Shown: positions 40,928-51,048, counted from the first letter of the stretch. The stretch: 58,937 nucleotides of DNA from Nitrospiria bacterium (GCA_035517655.1 DATIYJ010000045.1:1-58937); one strand, 5' to 3'. Numbers and translations are program-made. Notes: generated from the letters alone by a model not told the origin.

Positions 40928-41937
40928 AAACGGCCAAAGTGCTCGTAGCCCCTCACGCTCAAAGGAACCGCGCGGCTCTCCTTTCCGATCAGCGTGATTC
41001 CGCGGCTTTTGGAAACAACGGTGCCGATCGGGGTTACGGCCAAGGCCATCCGTTTCGCCGCGGCTTCGACCGCCGCAACTCGTTTCCGGTTCACCGTAAA
41101 AAGCAATTCGAAATCCTCCCCGCCCCGAAGGGCATAGTCCGCCGCGGACCGGTTCAAGCGGCGGGCATAGGAGGCCAACGCGGTCGAAACCGGCAGGCGG
41201 TCCCAGTCGATCCGGGCCCCCGCCCGACTGGCCTCGCAAAGATGCCGCAGGTCGGAGGCCAAACCGTCCGAGAGGTCGATCATCGCCGTGGCCCATCCCC
41301 GCCGGCTCAGCAGACGGCCGAATTCCACCCGGGGAACGGGAAAGAAATGACGACGGACCAGGCGCGACTCCAGGGCCGGGGAGTTCGGGCGTTTTTTCAT
41401 TTTTAAAATTTCCAGCCCCGCCCGGGAATCCCCCAACGTGCCGGTCACATAGATCCGGTCGCCGGATCGTGCGCCGGAACGGGGAACGGCGGCGCCACGT
41501 CCGATCACTCCCAGCATCATCACCGTGATCGAGATCCCTTTCGGGGAGCCGGAAACGTCCCCGCCGATCAACGCGACCCGATAGCGGCGGGCCAAGGCCA
41601 GCATCCCGTGATAGATTTCGTCCACGGCCTTCACCGGCGTTCGGCCCGGCGCGGCGAGACTGACCAGGAAAGCGACGGGCCGGCCGCCCATCGCGGCGAT
41701 GTCGCTGAGATTGACGGCCAACGCCTTGTACCCGATCTGGCGGAAGGAACTGTAGGCCCGATCGAAATCGACCGCCTCCACCAACGTATCCGTCGTGACG
41801 ATCCAATCCCGGTCGGAGGAGGTCCGGAAAACCGCCGCGTCATCGCCCGGTCCGATGGAAACAAAGCGGGGCGGCGATGGGATCCGCCGAAACAGGCGAC
41901 GGAGGAGACCGAACTCCCCGAGTTGGTTCAGCGTCAT
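40924..41937 (-). CDS. thiL: Thiamine-monophosphate kinase
   Basis: Last step of thiamine diphosphate synthesis; 337 residues. AIR-synthase-like fold with the ThiL signatures [55 protein letters not shown] and [12 protein letters not shown]. The Asp residues that bind magnesium and ATP are all in place. It overlaps the lon stop (ATGA) and is followed by DUF2062 in the same way, so it is expressed with the stress protease rather than with other thiamine genes. Standard length. Confidence 0.93.
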   Translation of the reverse strand: MTLNQLGEFGLLRRLFRRIPSPPRFVSIGPGDDAAVFRTSSDRDWIVTTDTLVEAVDFDRAYSSFRQIGYKALAVNLSDIAAMGGRPVAFLVSLAAPGRTPVKAVDEIYHGMLALARRYRVALIGGDVSGSPKGISITVMMLGVIGRGAAVPRSGARSGDRIYVTGTLGDSRAGLEILKMKKRPNSPALESRLVRRHFFPVPRVEFGRLLSRRGWATAMIDLSDGLASDLRHLCEASRAGARIDWDRLPVSTALASYARRLNRSAADYALRGGEDFELLFTVNRKRVAAVEAAAKRMALAVTPIGTVVSKSRGITLIGKESRAVPLSVRGYEHFGRL

Positions 41938-44417
41938 GCGATGGATCGAGGTCTCACGCGTTCGCTCTTCCCGGACCGGTCGCGTCCGCGCGCCGAAATG
42001 GCCGGCGCCAACACCTTTTCCCGGCGGACCTTCTGCGCCACGGGACGCTGAACTTTGGAGCCGGCCGCCCGCCGAAGGGCCGCCGGAAGAACATCGTCCA
42101 TGGTTTCGGCAAAGACAAACTCCATCCCGCGACGGACGTGTTTGGGCACTTCCTCCAGGTCCTTTTCGTTGCGCTTCGGCAGGATCACGGTCTTGATCCC
42201 GGCCCGCCGCGCCGCCAGAATTTTTTCCTTCAACCCGCCGATGGGCAGCACGCGTCCCCGGAGGGTAACCTCCCCCGTCATGGCCACGTCCCGGCGGACC
42301 GGCACGTTGGTAAACACGGAGGCGAGGGCCGTCGCCATCGTGATCCCTGCCGAGGGCCCGTCCTTCGGAATCGCGCCGGCCGGCACGTGGATATGGATGT
42401 CGTTCTTGGAAAATAGATCCGGTTTGATGCCCAACGTCTTTTCCCGGGACCGGATGTAGCTCAAGGCCGCCTGCGCCGACTCTTTCATGACATCCCCGAG
42501 GTGGCCGGTCAACATCACGCCCCCTTTTCCCTTCATGAAGGTGGCCTCGATATAGATGATGTCTCCGCCGGTCTCGGTCCAGGCCAGGCCGGTCGCCACG
42601 CCGATCTCGTCTTTTTCCTGCTCGGCCTCCGGAAGATGTTTCGGAACCCCGAGGAGCTTGTGGACGTTGGCCGGCGTGACGGTGAAATGCTTCTCCTTGC
42701 CCTCCGCGATCTGCCGCGCGATTTTTCGAAGAACGGTCGCCAGCTCCCGCTCCAGGTTCCGGACGCCGGCCTCCCGGGTGTATTGCTGAATGATCGACCG
42801 AACGGCCGGGTCGGTAAGGGTCACGTTCTTTTCCGTAATGCCGTGCTCCGTCAACTGCCGGGGGATGAGAAAATTGCGCGCGATGCCGAGCTTCTCCTCC
42901 TCGGTATATCCGGAGAGTTCGATCACCTCCATCCGGTCCCGCAGCGGCGGCAGGATCGTATCGGTGATGTTGGCCGTGGTGATGAACATCACGTTGGACA
43001 GGTCGAACGGCACGCCCAGATAATGATCGCTGAAGGCGTTGTTCTGCTCCGGGTCCAACACCTCCAACAGCGCGGCGGAGGGGTCGCCCCGGAAATCGGC
43101 CCCGACTTTATCGATCTCGTCCATCATGAAGACCGGATTGTTGGTTCCGGCCTGCTTGATGCCTTGAATCAATCGACCGGGCAGGGCCCCGACGTACGTC
43201 CGGCGATGCCCCCGGATCTCGGCCTCGTCGCGGATACCGCCCAGGGAAATGCGCACGAACTCCCGTCCCAGCGCCCGGGCGATCGATTTCCCGAGCGAGG
43301 TCTTCCCCACCCCCGGCGGACCGACGAAACAAAGGATCGGGCCCTTCATCTTGTCTTTCATCTTCCGGACGGCCAGATACTCGAGGATCCGCTCCTTGAC
43401 CTTTTCGAGGTCGTAATGATCCGTGTCCAGCACCTTGGAAGCCGCTTTGATGTCCAGATTGTCCTTGGTCTTTTTGCTCCACGGCAACTCCACCAGCCAT
43501 TCCAGATAGCTCCGGACCGTGGAGGCCTCCGCGGAGTCGGGATGCATATGTTCCAACCGCTTGAGCTGCTTGTCGGCCTCCTTGGATACCTTCTCGGGCA
43601 TCTTGGCCTCTTTGATCCGCTTCCGGAATTCCGTCACCTCCTCGGCGCGCTCATCGACGTCGCCCAGCTCCTTTTGAATCGCCTTCAGCTGCTCCCGAAG
43701 GAAATATTCCCGCTGGGTCTTGTCCATTTCGCCCTTGGCCTCGGCCTGGATCTTCTGCTGCATGTTCAGAACGCCCAGCTCCTTGGCCAGAATCTCGCTC
43801 ACCTTCTTGAGGCGCTCGGTGGGATCGAGGATCTCCAACACCTCCTGGGCCTCCTCCACCTTCAAACCCAGATTCGAAATGATCATGTCGCTCAGGCGGC
43901 CCGGGTCGTCCAGATTCTCGATCACCACCAGGACCTCCGGCAGCACGAGTTTTCCGAACGTGCTGATCTTTTCGAGCTGTTCTTTGACGGTCCGGATCAG
44001 CGCCTCCAACTCGAGCGGCCGCTCCTCGATCTTGGGCTCGACGATTTTTTGGATCCGGACCCGATAATACGGTTCCGATTCGACAAAACTCAGGATGCGG
44101 GCCCGCGTGAGGCCTTGTACCAGGATCTTGATCCGGCCGTCCGGAAGCTTCAGCATCCGCATGATCATCCCGACGGTGCCCACGGTATGGATGTCCTTCG
44201 GGTCCGGATTTTCAACATCCAAAACCTTCTGGGCGGCCATCAGAATCATCCGGTTGCCGGCCAGGGCCTCGTTGATGGCGCGGATCGACATCTCCCGCCC
44301 GACGAACAGGGGAAGAACCATGTAGGGGAAGACGACGATATCCCGCACCGGAAGGAGCGGAAGCGTCTCGGGAATCTCGATCGGTTGCTGCATCGTTTCT
44401 TTGTCTTGTTCTGCCAC
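41934..44417 (-). CDS. lon: ATP-dependent Lon protease
   Basis: Cytoplasmic AAA+ serine protease, 827 residues. The N-terminal substrate domain ([23 protein letters not shown]) is followed by a coiled region, the AAA module with Walker [14 protein letters not shown] and Walker [12 protein letters not shown], and the protease domain with catalytic Ser in PKDGPSAGI and Lys in [14 protein letters not shown]. After the protease domain comes a basic, probably disordered tail of about 40 residues ([10 protein letters not shown] to RPRSIA), longer than in E. coli Lon. It starts at a GTG after AAGGGGG, downstream of hsp20. Confidence 0.95.
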   Translation of the reverse strand: MAEQDKETMQQPIEIPETLPLLPVRDIVVFPYMVLPLFVGREMSIRAINEALAGNRMILMAAQKVLDVENPDPKDIHTVGTVGMIMRMLKLPDGRIKILVQGLTRARILSFVESEPYYRVRIQKIVEPKIEERPLELEALIRTVKEQLEKISTFGKLVLPEVLVVIENLDDPGRLSDMIISNLGLKVEEAQEVLEILDPTERLKKVSEILAKELGVLNMQQKIQAEAKGEMDKTQREYFLREQLKAIQKELGDVDERAEEVTEFRKRIKEAKMPEKVSKEADKQLKRLEHMHPDSAEASTVRSYLEWLVELPWSKKTKDNLDIKAASKVLDTDHYDLEKVKERILEYLAVRKMKDKMKGPILCFVGPPGVGKTSLGKSIARALGREFVRISLGGIRDEAEIRGHRRTYVGALPGRLIQGIKQAGTNNPVFMMDEIDKVGADFRGDPSAALLEVLDPEQNNAFSDHYLGVPFDLSNVMFITTANITDTILPPLRDRMEVIELSGYTEEEKLGIARNFLIPRQLTEHGITEKNVTLTDPAVRSIIQQYTREAGVRNLERELATVLRKIARQIAEGKEKHFTVTPANVHKLLGVPKHLPEAEQEKDEIGVATGLAWTETGGDIIYIEATFMKGKGGVMLTGHLGDVMKESAQAALSYIRSREKTLGIKPDLFSKNDIHIHVPAGAIPKDGPSAGITMATALASVFTNVPVRRDVAMTGEVTLRGRVLPIGGLKEKILAARRAGIKTVILPKRNEKDLEEVPKHVRRGMEFVFAETMDDVLPAALRRAAGSKVQRPVAQKVRREKVLAPAISARGRDRSGKSERVRPRSIA

Positions 44418-44459
44418 GTGAATGACCCCCTTGAGGAGTTAAGTGATTTCGACGGTGAT

Positions 44460-44900
44460 TTATTTGATCTCGATCTTGATCGCCCGCTTGCGCCGGTCCT
44501 CGATCTTCGGGAAGCGAAGGACCAAAACGCCCTGCCGATAGATGGCCTCGGCTTTCTTCGGATCCACGGCAAACGGAAGATGGATGATGCGGCGGAAATC
44601 TTCAAAACAGCGCTCCATCCGCAAATAATGTCCGGCTTCCTGCCCTTCGCCCCGCTGGCCTCTCCGGCCTTCGATCGTCACCTGATCGTCCGCCAGACGG
44701 ACCGCGACCTCGCCGGGTTCGATCCCCGGAAGATCGGCTTCGATCACAATCGCATCCGATTGCTCGTAGATGTCCACCAACGGGGAATCCGTCTCGCCCA
44801 CCATGTCCCGGCCTTCTTTCCCTCCCGCGCGCAAGGCCTTCGGAAGCAATCCCAAGGGATTTTGGATGATCTTCATATGAAAGAACGGATCGTTCGGCAC
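44460..44900 (-). CDS. Hsp20/alpha-crystallin small heat-shock protein
   Basis: Holdase chaperone of 146 residues. The alpha-crystallin domain (about residues 40-140) shows PLVDIYEQSDAIVIEADLPGIEPGEVAVRL, HYLRMERCFEDFRRIIHLPFAVD and GVLVLRFPK. The C-terminal tail has the I-x-I element in AIKIEIK used for oligomer assembly. The start chosen is the GTG at 44900, with GGGAG upstream; the ATG at 44876 has no ribosome-binding site. It lies between galU and lon, so a chaperone and a protease are produced from the same transcript. Confidence 0.92.
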   Translation of the reverse strand: MPNDPFFHMKIIQNPLGLLPKALRAGGKEGRDMVGETDSPLVDIYEQSDAIVIEADLPGIEPGEVAVRLADDQVTIEGRRGQRGEGQEAGHYLRMERCFEDFRRIIHLPFAVDPKKAEAIYRQGVLVLRFPKIEDRRKRAIKIEIK

Positions 44901-44917
44901 AAGGAGGATCTCCCGGA

Positions 44918-45796
44918 TTAGGCCTGCAACTTCAGACTCTTGAGATACTTAAGGAACGGCTTTCCCAAATCCGGACGTTTCAACCCGAACTCGACCGTCG
45001 CTTTTAAAAAACCCAACTTGTCTCCGGCGTCGTAGCGCACCCCCTGGAGTTTCTTGCCGTACATCACCCTTTGCCGAGCCAGGATCCGAAGGGCGTCGGT
45101 CAGCTGGATCTCCCCGTTTTTCCCGGGGGGCGTTTTTTCCAACGCCTTAAAGATTTCCGGCGTCAGGATGTAACGACCGATCACGGCCAAATTGGACGGG
45201 GCCTTCAGGGGCAGGGGCTTTTCGATCAGGTCTTCGATCCGGAAAAGATCCGGCTCGATCGGCTCGGCCTTGATGACCCCGTACTGATAAACCTCGGACT
45301 TGGGCACGGGCTGGATGCCCACAATCGGAGCTTGAAGCCGTCCATAAACCTGGATCATCTGCTGGATGGCCGGGACCGGAGCGTCCAGAATGTCGTCCCC
45401 CAAAATCACCGCGAAAGGTTCATTCCCGATCAAATGCCGGGCGCACAGTATGGCATGACCCAGACCGCGCGCATGCCTCTGGCGCACGTAACAAAAATCG
45501 GCCAGGTCCGCGATTTCCTGGATTTCCTTTAAGAGGCCTTTTTTCCCGTTCTCGCGAAGGTTTTCCTCCAGTTCAAACGAAACGTCGAAGTGATCTTCGA
45601 TGGCCCGCTTTCCCCGGCCGGTGATGATGATGATCTCCTGAATGCCGGCCGCGACCGCCTCTTCCACGACGTACTGAATCAACGGCTTGTCCACCAGCGG
45701 AAGCATCTCCTTTGGAGAGGCTTTCGTGGCCGGTAGAAACCGGGTTCCCAACCCCGCCGCCGGGATGATGGCCTTGATCACGTTGGACGAGGTCAT
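44918..45796 (-). CDS. galU: UTP-glucose-1-phosphate uridylyltransferase
   Basis: Makes UDP-glucose, precursor for envelope sugars; 292 residues. Motifs are AIIPAAGLGTRFLPATKASPKEMLPLVDKPLIQYVVEEA, RQRHARGLGHAILCA, VILGDDILD and GVIKAEPIE. The frame also has an ATG at 45805, but that codon overlaps the -10 box. The ATG at 45796 lies seven bases from the -10 box, giving a leaderless mRNA. It is the first gene of the long minus-strand operon galU-hsp20-lon-thiL-DUF2062-HD-DUF4124. Confidence 0.93.
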   Translation of the reverse strand: MTSSNVIKAIIPAAGLGTRFLPATKASPKEMLPLVDKPLIQYVVEEAVAAGIQEIIIITGRGKRAIEDHFDVSFELEENLRENGKKGLLKEIQEIADLADFCYVRQRHARGLGHAILCARHLIGNEPFAVILGDDILDAPVPAIQQMIQVYGRLQAPIVGIQPVPKSEVYQYGVIKAEPIEPDLFRIEDLIEKPLPLKAPSNLAVIGRYILTPEIFKALEKTPPGKNGEIQLTDALRILARQRVMYGKKLQGVRYDAGDKLGFLKATVEFGLKRPDLGKPFLKYLKSLKLQA

Positions 45797-45803
45797 GAGC
45801 TCC

Positions 45804-45833
45804 ATTCTACTGAGAGGATCGACGAAAAGTCAA
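45804..45833 (-). promoter_or_regulatory. Leaderless promoter of the galU-lon operon
   Basis: Minus-strand TTGACT (45828-45833), spacer 18, TAGAAT (45804-45809), then seven bases to the ATG at 45796. No heat-shock type promoter is visible although the operon contains hsp20 and lon. Confidence 0.7.
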
Positions 45834-45875
45834 CTTCACCCGGCGGAGGGGGCGACGTGAGCCCCTGCAAATAGT

Positions 45876-46478
45876 TCAGGCCAGGGATTGCAGCTCTTCA
45901 TAAATCTTTCGTACCTGGCCTTCGATCGTTTCCAGAGCCTGTCCCCCGTCGATGATGTAGTCGGCCTTGCTTTTCTTCCGGGTCTGGGGCATCTGCGCCT
46001 CGATCCGCTTGACCGCTTCCTCCCGGCTGAGTCCGTCCCGTCTCATAATACGGCCGATCTGTTTCCGGCGGTCGATCGTCACAAGGATCACCTTGTCCAT
46101 CAGCTGATACGATCCGGTCTCGATGAGCAAGGCGGCGTCGAACAAAACGACCGCTTTGGGATCCTTTTTCTCGATTTCCTTCCGCAGGCGCTCTTCCTCC
46201 ATAAACACGTAGGGATGAACGATCGAGTTCAGCCGTTCCCTTTTTTCGGGATGGTCGAACACGATGCGGCCCAGTTCGGCCCGGTTGAGCGTCCGGTCCG
46301 GATTTAGGATTTCCGGTCCGAAGGACTCCACGATCCGGCTTAAAGCCCCCCGGCCGGGCTCGACCGCTTTGTGGGCCAGCTCATCCGCATCGATCAGATA
46401 AGCGCCCAACTGTTTGAACATCTGCGCCACCAGCGACTTCCCGCTTCCGATCCCGCCCGTCAGCCCGACAAGGAGCAT
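45876..46478 (-). CDS. coaE: Dephospho-CoA kinase
   Basis: Final step of coenzyme A synthesis; 200 residues. The P-loop is GLTGGIGSGKSLVAQMF, with DADELAHKAVEPGRGA, HPYVFMEEERLRKEI, VVLFDAALLIETG and the lid region RRDGLSREEAVKRI. The ATG at 46478 is chosen over an upstream in-frame start because GGAGGGCG lies in front of it and homology begins there. It is monocistronic, between the galU promoter and the divergent moxR operon; its own promoter is not obvious. Confidence 0.93.
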   Translation of the reverse strand: MLLVGLTGGIGSGKSLVAQMFKQLGAYLIDADELAHKAVEPGRGALSRIVESFGPEILNPDRTLNRAELGRIVFDHPEKRERLNSIVHPYVFMEEERLRKEIEKKDPKAVVLFDAALLIETGSYQLMDKVILVTIDRRKQIGRIMRRDGLSREEAVKRIEAQMPQTRKKSKADYIIDGGQALETIEGQVRKIYEELQSLA

Positions 46479-46600
46479 CGCCCTCCGTCCTTTCTCATTC
46501 GTGTTTGTTGCCGGCGCATTCTCGTTCGCGCCCCGAATCTTCACGGCCGAATTTAAAGGCAATGATTCTACCATAAATCGGGGCGCCGTCTCCAGTCGCG

Positions 46601-46629
46601 TTGACTAGACGCATACCCTCTGCTAAACT
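46601..46629 (+). promoter_or_regulatory. Leaderless promoter of the moxR-DUF58-tgpA operon
   Basis: TTGACT (46601-46606), spacer 17, TAAACT (46624-46629), six bases, then the ATG at 46636. There is no Shine-Dalgarno sequence. Confidence 0.7.
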
Positions 46630-46635
46630 TTCCCT

Positions 46636-47580
46636 ATGAACGATGCCGCGAAGAAAATCCGGGCCCTTCAGGACAACATCGAACAGGTGATCAAGGGAAA
46701 ACCGGAGGTGGTCCGGCTGACGATCACGGCGTTGTTGGCCCGCGGGCACCTCTTGATCGAGGATGTTCCCGGCATCGGCAAAACCACCCTGGCCCACAGT
46801 CTGGCCCGGTCCCTGGACTGCAGCTTCCGACGCATTCAGTTCACCAGCGACCTGCTTCCCTCCGACATCCTGGGGGTCACCATTTATAATCAGCAGACCC
46901 AGACCTTTGAATTCAAACTCGGGCCGATCTTCGCGAACATTATTTTGGCGGACGAGATCAACCGGACCACGCCCAAGACCCAGTCCAGTCTTCTGGAAGC
47001 CATGAACGATGCCCAGGTCTCCGTGGACAGCCACACCTACCCGCTTCCCAGCCCGTTCATGGTCATGGCCACGCAGAATCCTCTCGAACACCACGGAACC
47101 TATCCCTTGCCCGAGTCGCAGCTGGACCGCTTCCTGATGCGGATCGGAATCGGCTATCCCGACCCCGAAAACGAGAAGGTCATCCTGACCACCCAGCGAC
47201 TTTTTCAACCGGCCGGCGACCTCAAACCGGTCCTGAGCACGCACGAGGTCCTGGAGCTTCAAAACGCCGTCGACCGCGTCCGCGTGGATGAAAATCTGGT
47301 GGACTATCTTCTGTCCCTGACCCTGGCGACGCGGAGCAACGAACGGTTTGCGTTGGGGGTCAGTCCGCGCGGCGCCATGGCGTTGCACAAGACCGCGCAG
47401 GCTTACGCCCTGGTCGACGGACGGAATTACTGCGTCCCCGACGATATCAAACGGCTGGCCCCGCTGGTCTTCGCCCACCGCGTGATTCTCAACACCCAGT
47501 TCGAAACCGACGGCCGCCGCAGCGAGGACGCCGAGCGCATCGTTCAAGAATTGGTGAACCAGGTCGCCGTTCCGCTTTGA
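46636..47580 (+). CDS. MoxR-family AAA+ ATPase
   Basis: AAA+ chaperone ATPase of 314 residues, MRP subgroup. Walker A is VPGIGKTTLAHSLA, Walker B is NIILADEINRTTPKTQ, with sensor region MVMATQNPLEHHGTYPLPESQLDRFLMR and the C-terminal GVSPRGAMALHKTAQA. In the common MoxR-DUF58-transglutaminase triad these ATPases are thought to help mature or assemble envelope proteins, but the targets are unknown. It is the first gene of that triad here and has a leaderless-type start. Confidence 0.9.
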   Translation: MNDAAKKIRALQDNIEQVIKGKPEVVRLTITALLARGHLLIEDVPGIGKTTLAHSLARSLDCSFRRIQFTSDLLPSDILGVTIYNQQTQTFEFKLGPIFANIILADEINRTTPKTQSSLLEAMNDAQVSVDSHTYPLPSPFMVMATQNPLEHHGTYPLPESQLDRFLMRIGIGYPDPENEKVILTTQRLFQPAGDLKPVLSTHEVLELQNAVDRVRVDENLVDYLLSLTLATRSNERFALGVSPRGAMALHKTAQAYALVDGRNYCVPDDIKRLAPLVFAHRVILNTQFETDGRRSEDAERIVQELVNQVAVPL

Positions 47581-47598
47581 GCGGGAATCCATCTTTTT

Positions 47599-48873
47599 AT
47601 GTCCTCCTTCCTCACCAGACTTCAGCGGCTGATCTACCGGAACCGCTCGATCACCTTCACGCCGACCGGCACCCGTTTCGTGCTTCTCACCTTGGCCGTC
47701 GGCGTGGCGGCGGTGAACACCGGGAACAACCTCCTCTATCTCATCCTCGGGATGATGCTGAGCCTGATCATCGTCTCCGGGATTCTGTCCGAACAGTCCC
47801 TCCGCAAAATTTCCTTCGAATGGCGCTTCCCCGTCCGAATCTTCGCGCAGGAGCCCGTTCCGGTCGAGATCCGGATCACCAACGGCAAACGGTTTCTTCC
47901 TTCCTATTCGTTCCGCGTGGACGAGGGAGAGGACGCGTCCCAGTCCGTCTACACCTTTCAACTGTCCGCCGGGCAGACCACCGTTTTCCGGAAGACGACC
48001 CGGTTTGAAAAACGAGGATTCCAGGCGTTGCCGCCGTTGCGGTTCCACACGGCCTTCCCGTTCGGTTTTTTTCAAAAGACCCTGATCCGTCCCCAGACCC
48101 GCACGGTGCTGGTCTATCCCCGGGTCCTTCCCCGACCTCCGGGCATCGACCGGATGACTTCGCGGCTCGGCCGGGACCACGAATACCCGGTGCGGGGAAG
48201 CGGCGCGACTCTCCACAACCTGCGGGATTACACGCCGCGGGACGACGCCCGCGGAATTCACTGGAAAGCCTCCGCCCGCGAGTCCAAGCTCCTCCTGAAA
48301 GAATACGAGCGCGAGGAGGACGACCACGTCCATCTGGTGTTCAGCAATCACCTGCCTTTTGTATCGGGGGACCGCTCCGGCGGAGAGGAACAAGGGTCCT
48401 CACATGCCCCCCGCACCCCCGCGCTCGGACGGGCCAAGCCCGATCCTCGCTTATTTTCTGGATCGGGGGGCCGCTCCGATGCGCCGGAAGCGGCGCTTCA
48501 GAATTTCGAACGGGCCGTCGAGTTGACGGCCTCGCTGGCCTATGAGTTCAACCGTCACGGCTATGCGGTCGACCTGCAGACGCTTTCTGAAAACGCCGAC
48601 GGGCCGGAAACGCCCATGGATCTCGACGACGTTCTCAAAACGCTGGCGCTGATCCAACCGGTCTATGATTCCACGGAACAAAGCGAGCGGGATCGGATCA
48701 ACCGGAGAATCGCGGCCCTCGCCCGGTCCGCCGCGTTCGGAGGGCGCCGGATCCTGATTCTTCCATCGCCCGACCCGATGTGGGACACTCTGCGGGGACG
48801 CTACTCGAACGTCCTGGGCGCCGGCGAACCCCGGTTCGAGGCCTGGTCCCGGACGGGAGGAAAACGCCCATGA
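47599..48873 (+). CDS. DUF58 domain protein with a 33-codon in-frame insertion
   Basis: Membrane-anchored protein of 424 residues. Two N-terminal helices (FVLLTLAVGVAAVN, LLYLILGMMLSLIIVSGIL) are followed by a beta-rich region and the DUF58 signature EYPVRGSGATLHNLRDYTPRDDARGIHWKASAR; the C-terminal part resembles a von Willebrand A-like fold. Between residues about 255 and 293 it has a Gly/Ser/Pro-rich insertion, flanked at the DNA level by a 17-base direct repeat; homologues usually run straight through. It starts 18 bases after moxR and its stop overlaps the transglutaminase start (ATGA). Confidence 0.88.
   Translation: MSSFLTRLQRLIYRNRSITFTPTGTRFVLLTLAVGVAAVNTGNNLLYLILGMMLSLIIVSGILSEQSLRKISFEWRFPVRIFAQEPVPVEIRITNGKRFLPSYSFRVDEGEDASQSVYTFQLSAGQTTVFRKTTRFEKRGFQALPPLRFHTAFPFGFFQKTLIRPQTRTVLVYPRVLPRPPGIDRMTSRLGRDHEYPVRGSGATLHNLRDYTPRDDARGIHWKASARESKLLLKEYEREEDDHVHLVFSNHLPFVSGDRSGGEEQGSSHAPRTPALGRAKPDPRLFSGSGGRSDAPEAALQNFERAVELTASLAYEFNRHGYAVDLQTLSENADGPETPMDLDDVLKTLALIQPVYDSTEQSERDRINRRIAALARSAAFGGRRILILPSPDPMWDTLRGRYSNVLGAGEPRFEAWSRTGGKRP
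48363..48478 (+). repeat. 99-base in-frame unit with 17-base direct repeats inside the DUF58 gene
   Basis: A direct repeat (ATCGGGGGACCGCTCCG at 48363-48379 and ATCGGGGGGCCGCTCCG at 48462-48478, one mismatch) brackets sequence so that the repeat period is exactly 99 bases or 33 codons. The frame is kept. The insert is rich in Gly, Ser, Arg and Pro codons and unlike the rest of the gene. Confidence 0.6.
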
Positions 48874-51002
48874 CGCTGGACCTCACGTTTCAGATCACCT
48901 CGCGCCTCCTGGCCTTGATCGGTTTGCTGTCCCTGATCTTGACGAACGAATTCTCCTTGTTATTCGCGTTCACGGCCGTCGCGGCGGTGGCGGCCAGTTT
49001 TATCCTCGTCCTGCGCGGGATGACCTTTAATCTGAACCGCCAGATCTGGACCTCGGTCAACTTGGCCGTGCTGGCTTTTTTCATCATCGACCTCTCGGTC
49101 TTTTCCCAATCCCTTTTGACCGCCAGCACCCATTTCATCGTTTTTCTGATGATCAATAAACTGTTCAACCTCCGGACGCCCCAGGATCATTTCCAGCTTT
49201 ACCTGATCAGCTTCCTGCAGCTCCTGGCCGCCTCCACCTATACGATCGACGTCACTTTCCTGGTTTCCTTCGTGCTGTATCTCCTGACCGCCACCTGGGC
49301 CCTGCTGCTTCATCACCTGACGATGGAAAAAGCGAGACTCACCGGCCGGGGACCGGCCGGCCAGCCGTCCGGCTGGGCGTCCGGATTGACCTGGGCTTTT
49401 TTCATGAGCACGAACGGCATCGCGGTCGCCGCGCTGGGATGCGCCCTTCTTCTGTTCATGTTCATCCCGCGGGTCGGCCTGGGCTTTTTCCACCGAACGC
49501 AATCCAGCCTGATCCGGACGTCGGGTTTTTCCGAGGAAGAGGACCTGGGCGAGATCGGTTCGGTTAAAAAGGACCCGACCGTGATCATGCGGGTCCATCC
49601 CTCCCGTCCGCTTCCGGACGTCGAGGGAATTTACTGGCGCGGTATGGCATACGATTTTTACAACGGCCGGGCCTGGCGCAACAGTTTCGGCAGCGGCCGC
49701 TTCGTGTCCTCCGACGGCAACGGCGTCTTCAATCTGGCCTATCGACAACACCCCGAACGGGCGATCACCCAGGAGACCATCCTGGAGCCCCTGGACACCG
49801 CCGTTCTCTTCGGCGCGCCGGACGTGGTTCAGGTGGGCGGTCAGTTCTCCACCATCCGGGCGAACGCGACGAATTCCATCTCCCTTCCGGCGGTTCCGGC
49901 GACGCGGATCGAATACATTCTCACCTCCGTCCTGCCGGCCCTGACGCGGTCGGACGCCGAAACCCGGACGATTCCGGCCCCCGGCCCCCCGCTCCGGCCC
50001 TATCTCCAGATGCCGGAGGGATCCGACCGGATCGGACGGCTGGCCCAGGACATCCTCCGGGCGAGACCGGCGGCCGACACCGTCTTTCAAAAGGTCTCGA
50101 CGATCGAAACCTACCTCCGGACCAACTACCGCTACACCCTGGACGTCAAACCGACGACATCCGGCATGCCGATCGAAGATTTTCTTTTCAGCACGAAGGC
50201 CGGCTTCTGCGAGCACTATGCCACGGCCATGACGCTTCTCCTGAGAAGCCTGGGGATCCCTGCAAGGTATGTTACCGGCTTCCTGCCCGGCGAATGGAAC
50301 GATTTCGGCCGGTACTACACCGTCCGCCAGAGCAACGCGCACGCCTGGGTCGAGGTTTGGTTCGAGCACTCCGGATGGATCCCGTTCGATCCGACTCCGC
50401 CGGACACCTCGGAGGACGCCGGCGGTCTCTTCGGGTTCCTCCGCCGCTCGACGGACACGCTCCAGTGGTGGTGGAACCGCTACGTGGTCTACTTCAGCCT
50501 CCACGACCAGATCCGCATAGCCGCCGAGGTGAAGGACAACACGATGAAGATCCCCGTCCTGCTTCCGGCCATTCTAAAGAACATGTTCGACACCGTCTGG
50601 ACCGCCTTCTCCTCGTTGCTCCTCCATCCGGTCACGGCGGCGCTGATCTTGATCGCGGCCGGCATCGCCCTGTACAAGGGCATGCGCCGGCTCAAGCGAT
50701 CGAGCGGCCGGGCCGTCGCTTCCTGGCGAAAACGGCAGCGAAAGACCCAGGCGCACGCCTTCTACTACCAGATGCTCGACCTGCTCCGCGCCAAGGGCTT
50801 CCCCAAGCCGCCCGCCCTCACGCCCAGGGAATTCGTCCGAAAAATCCCGGCGGCGCCCCTGCCGCTCCGCCCGGCCGCGGACGAGCTGACCGACCTCTAT
50901 TACCGCGTCCGCTTCGCCGGCGACGCGCTCTCCGATCACGAGCGGCGGCGCGTGAGCGAACTGCTTGAAGCCATGAAAGCCCCGACGCCCGCGGTGACTT
51001 AA
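48870..51002 (+). CDS. TgpA-like transmembrane transglutaminase (DUF3488-transglutaminase)
   Basis: Inner-membrane protein of 710 residues. Five or six N-terminal helices (residues 1-220) are followed by a large periplasmic part with a transglutaminase-like domain (about 400-520). The catalytic triad is readable: Cys in FCEHYATAM, His in NAHAWVEVWF and Asp in WIPFDPTP. A further helix near residue 590 returns the chain to the cytoplasm. This is the layout of Pseudomonas TgpA, an essential periplasmic transglutaminase. It is the third gene of the moxR-DUF58-tgpA operon, with a 4-base overlap to DUF58. Confidence 0.9.
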   Translation: MTLDLTFQITSRLLALIGLLSLILTNEFSLLFAFTAVAAVAASFILVLRGMTFNLNRQIWTSVNLAVLAFFIIDLSVFSQSLLTASTHFIVFLMINKLFNLRTPQDHFQLYLISFLQLLAASTYTIDVTFLVSFVLYLLTATWALLLHHLTMEKARLTGRGPAGQPSGWASGLTWAFFMSTNGIAVAALGCALLLFMFIPRVGLGFFHRTQSSLIRTSGFSEEEDLGEIGSVKKDPTVIMRVHPSRPLPDVEGIYWRGMAYDFYNGRAWRNSFGSGRFVSSDGNGVFNLAYRQHPERAITQETILEPLDTAVLFGAPDVVQVGGQFSTIRANATNSISLPAVPATRIEYILTSVLPALTRSDAETRTIPAPGPPLRPYLQMPEGSDRIGRLAQDILRARPAADTVFQKVSTIETYLRTNYRYTLDVKPTTSGMPIEDFLFSTKAGFCEHYATAMTLLLRSLGIPARYVTGFLPGEWNDFGRYYTVRQSNAHAWVEVWFEHSGWIPFDPTPPDTSEDAGGLFGFLRRSTDTLQWWWNRYVVYFSLHDQIRIAAEVKDNTMKIPVLLPAILKNMFDTVWTAFSSLLLHPVTAALILIAAGIALYKGMRRLKRSSGRAVASWRKRQRKTQAHAFYYQMLDLLRAKGFPKPPALTPREFVRKIPAAPLPLRPAADELTDLYYRVRFAGDALSDHERRRVSELLEAMKAPTPAVT

Positions 51003-51048
51003 TGATACTTGTTTCAAGAAAGTCGCTTCGTGGACATGCAAATACCCC

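Noticed and set aside
46495-48393. A 632-codon minus-strand frame opposite moxR and the DUF58 gene
   Set aside because: The plus-strand genes have clear family motifs and a promoter; the minus frame has no recognisable domain.
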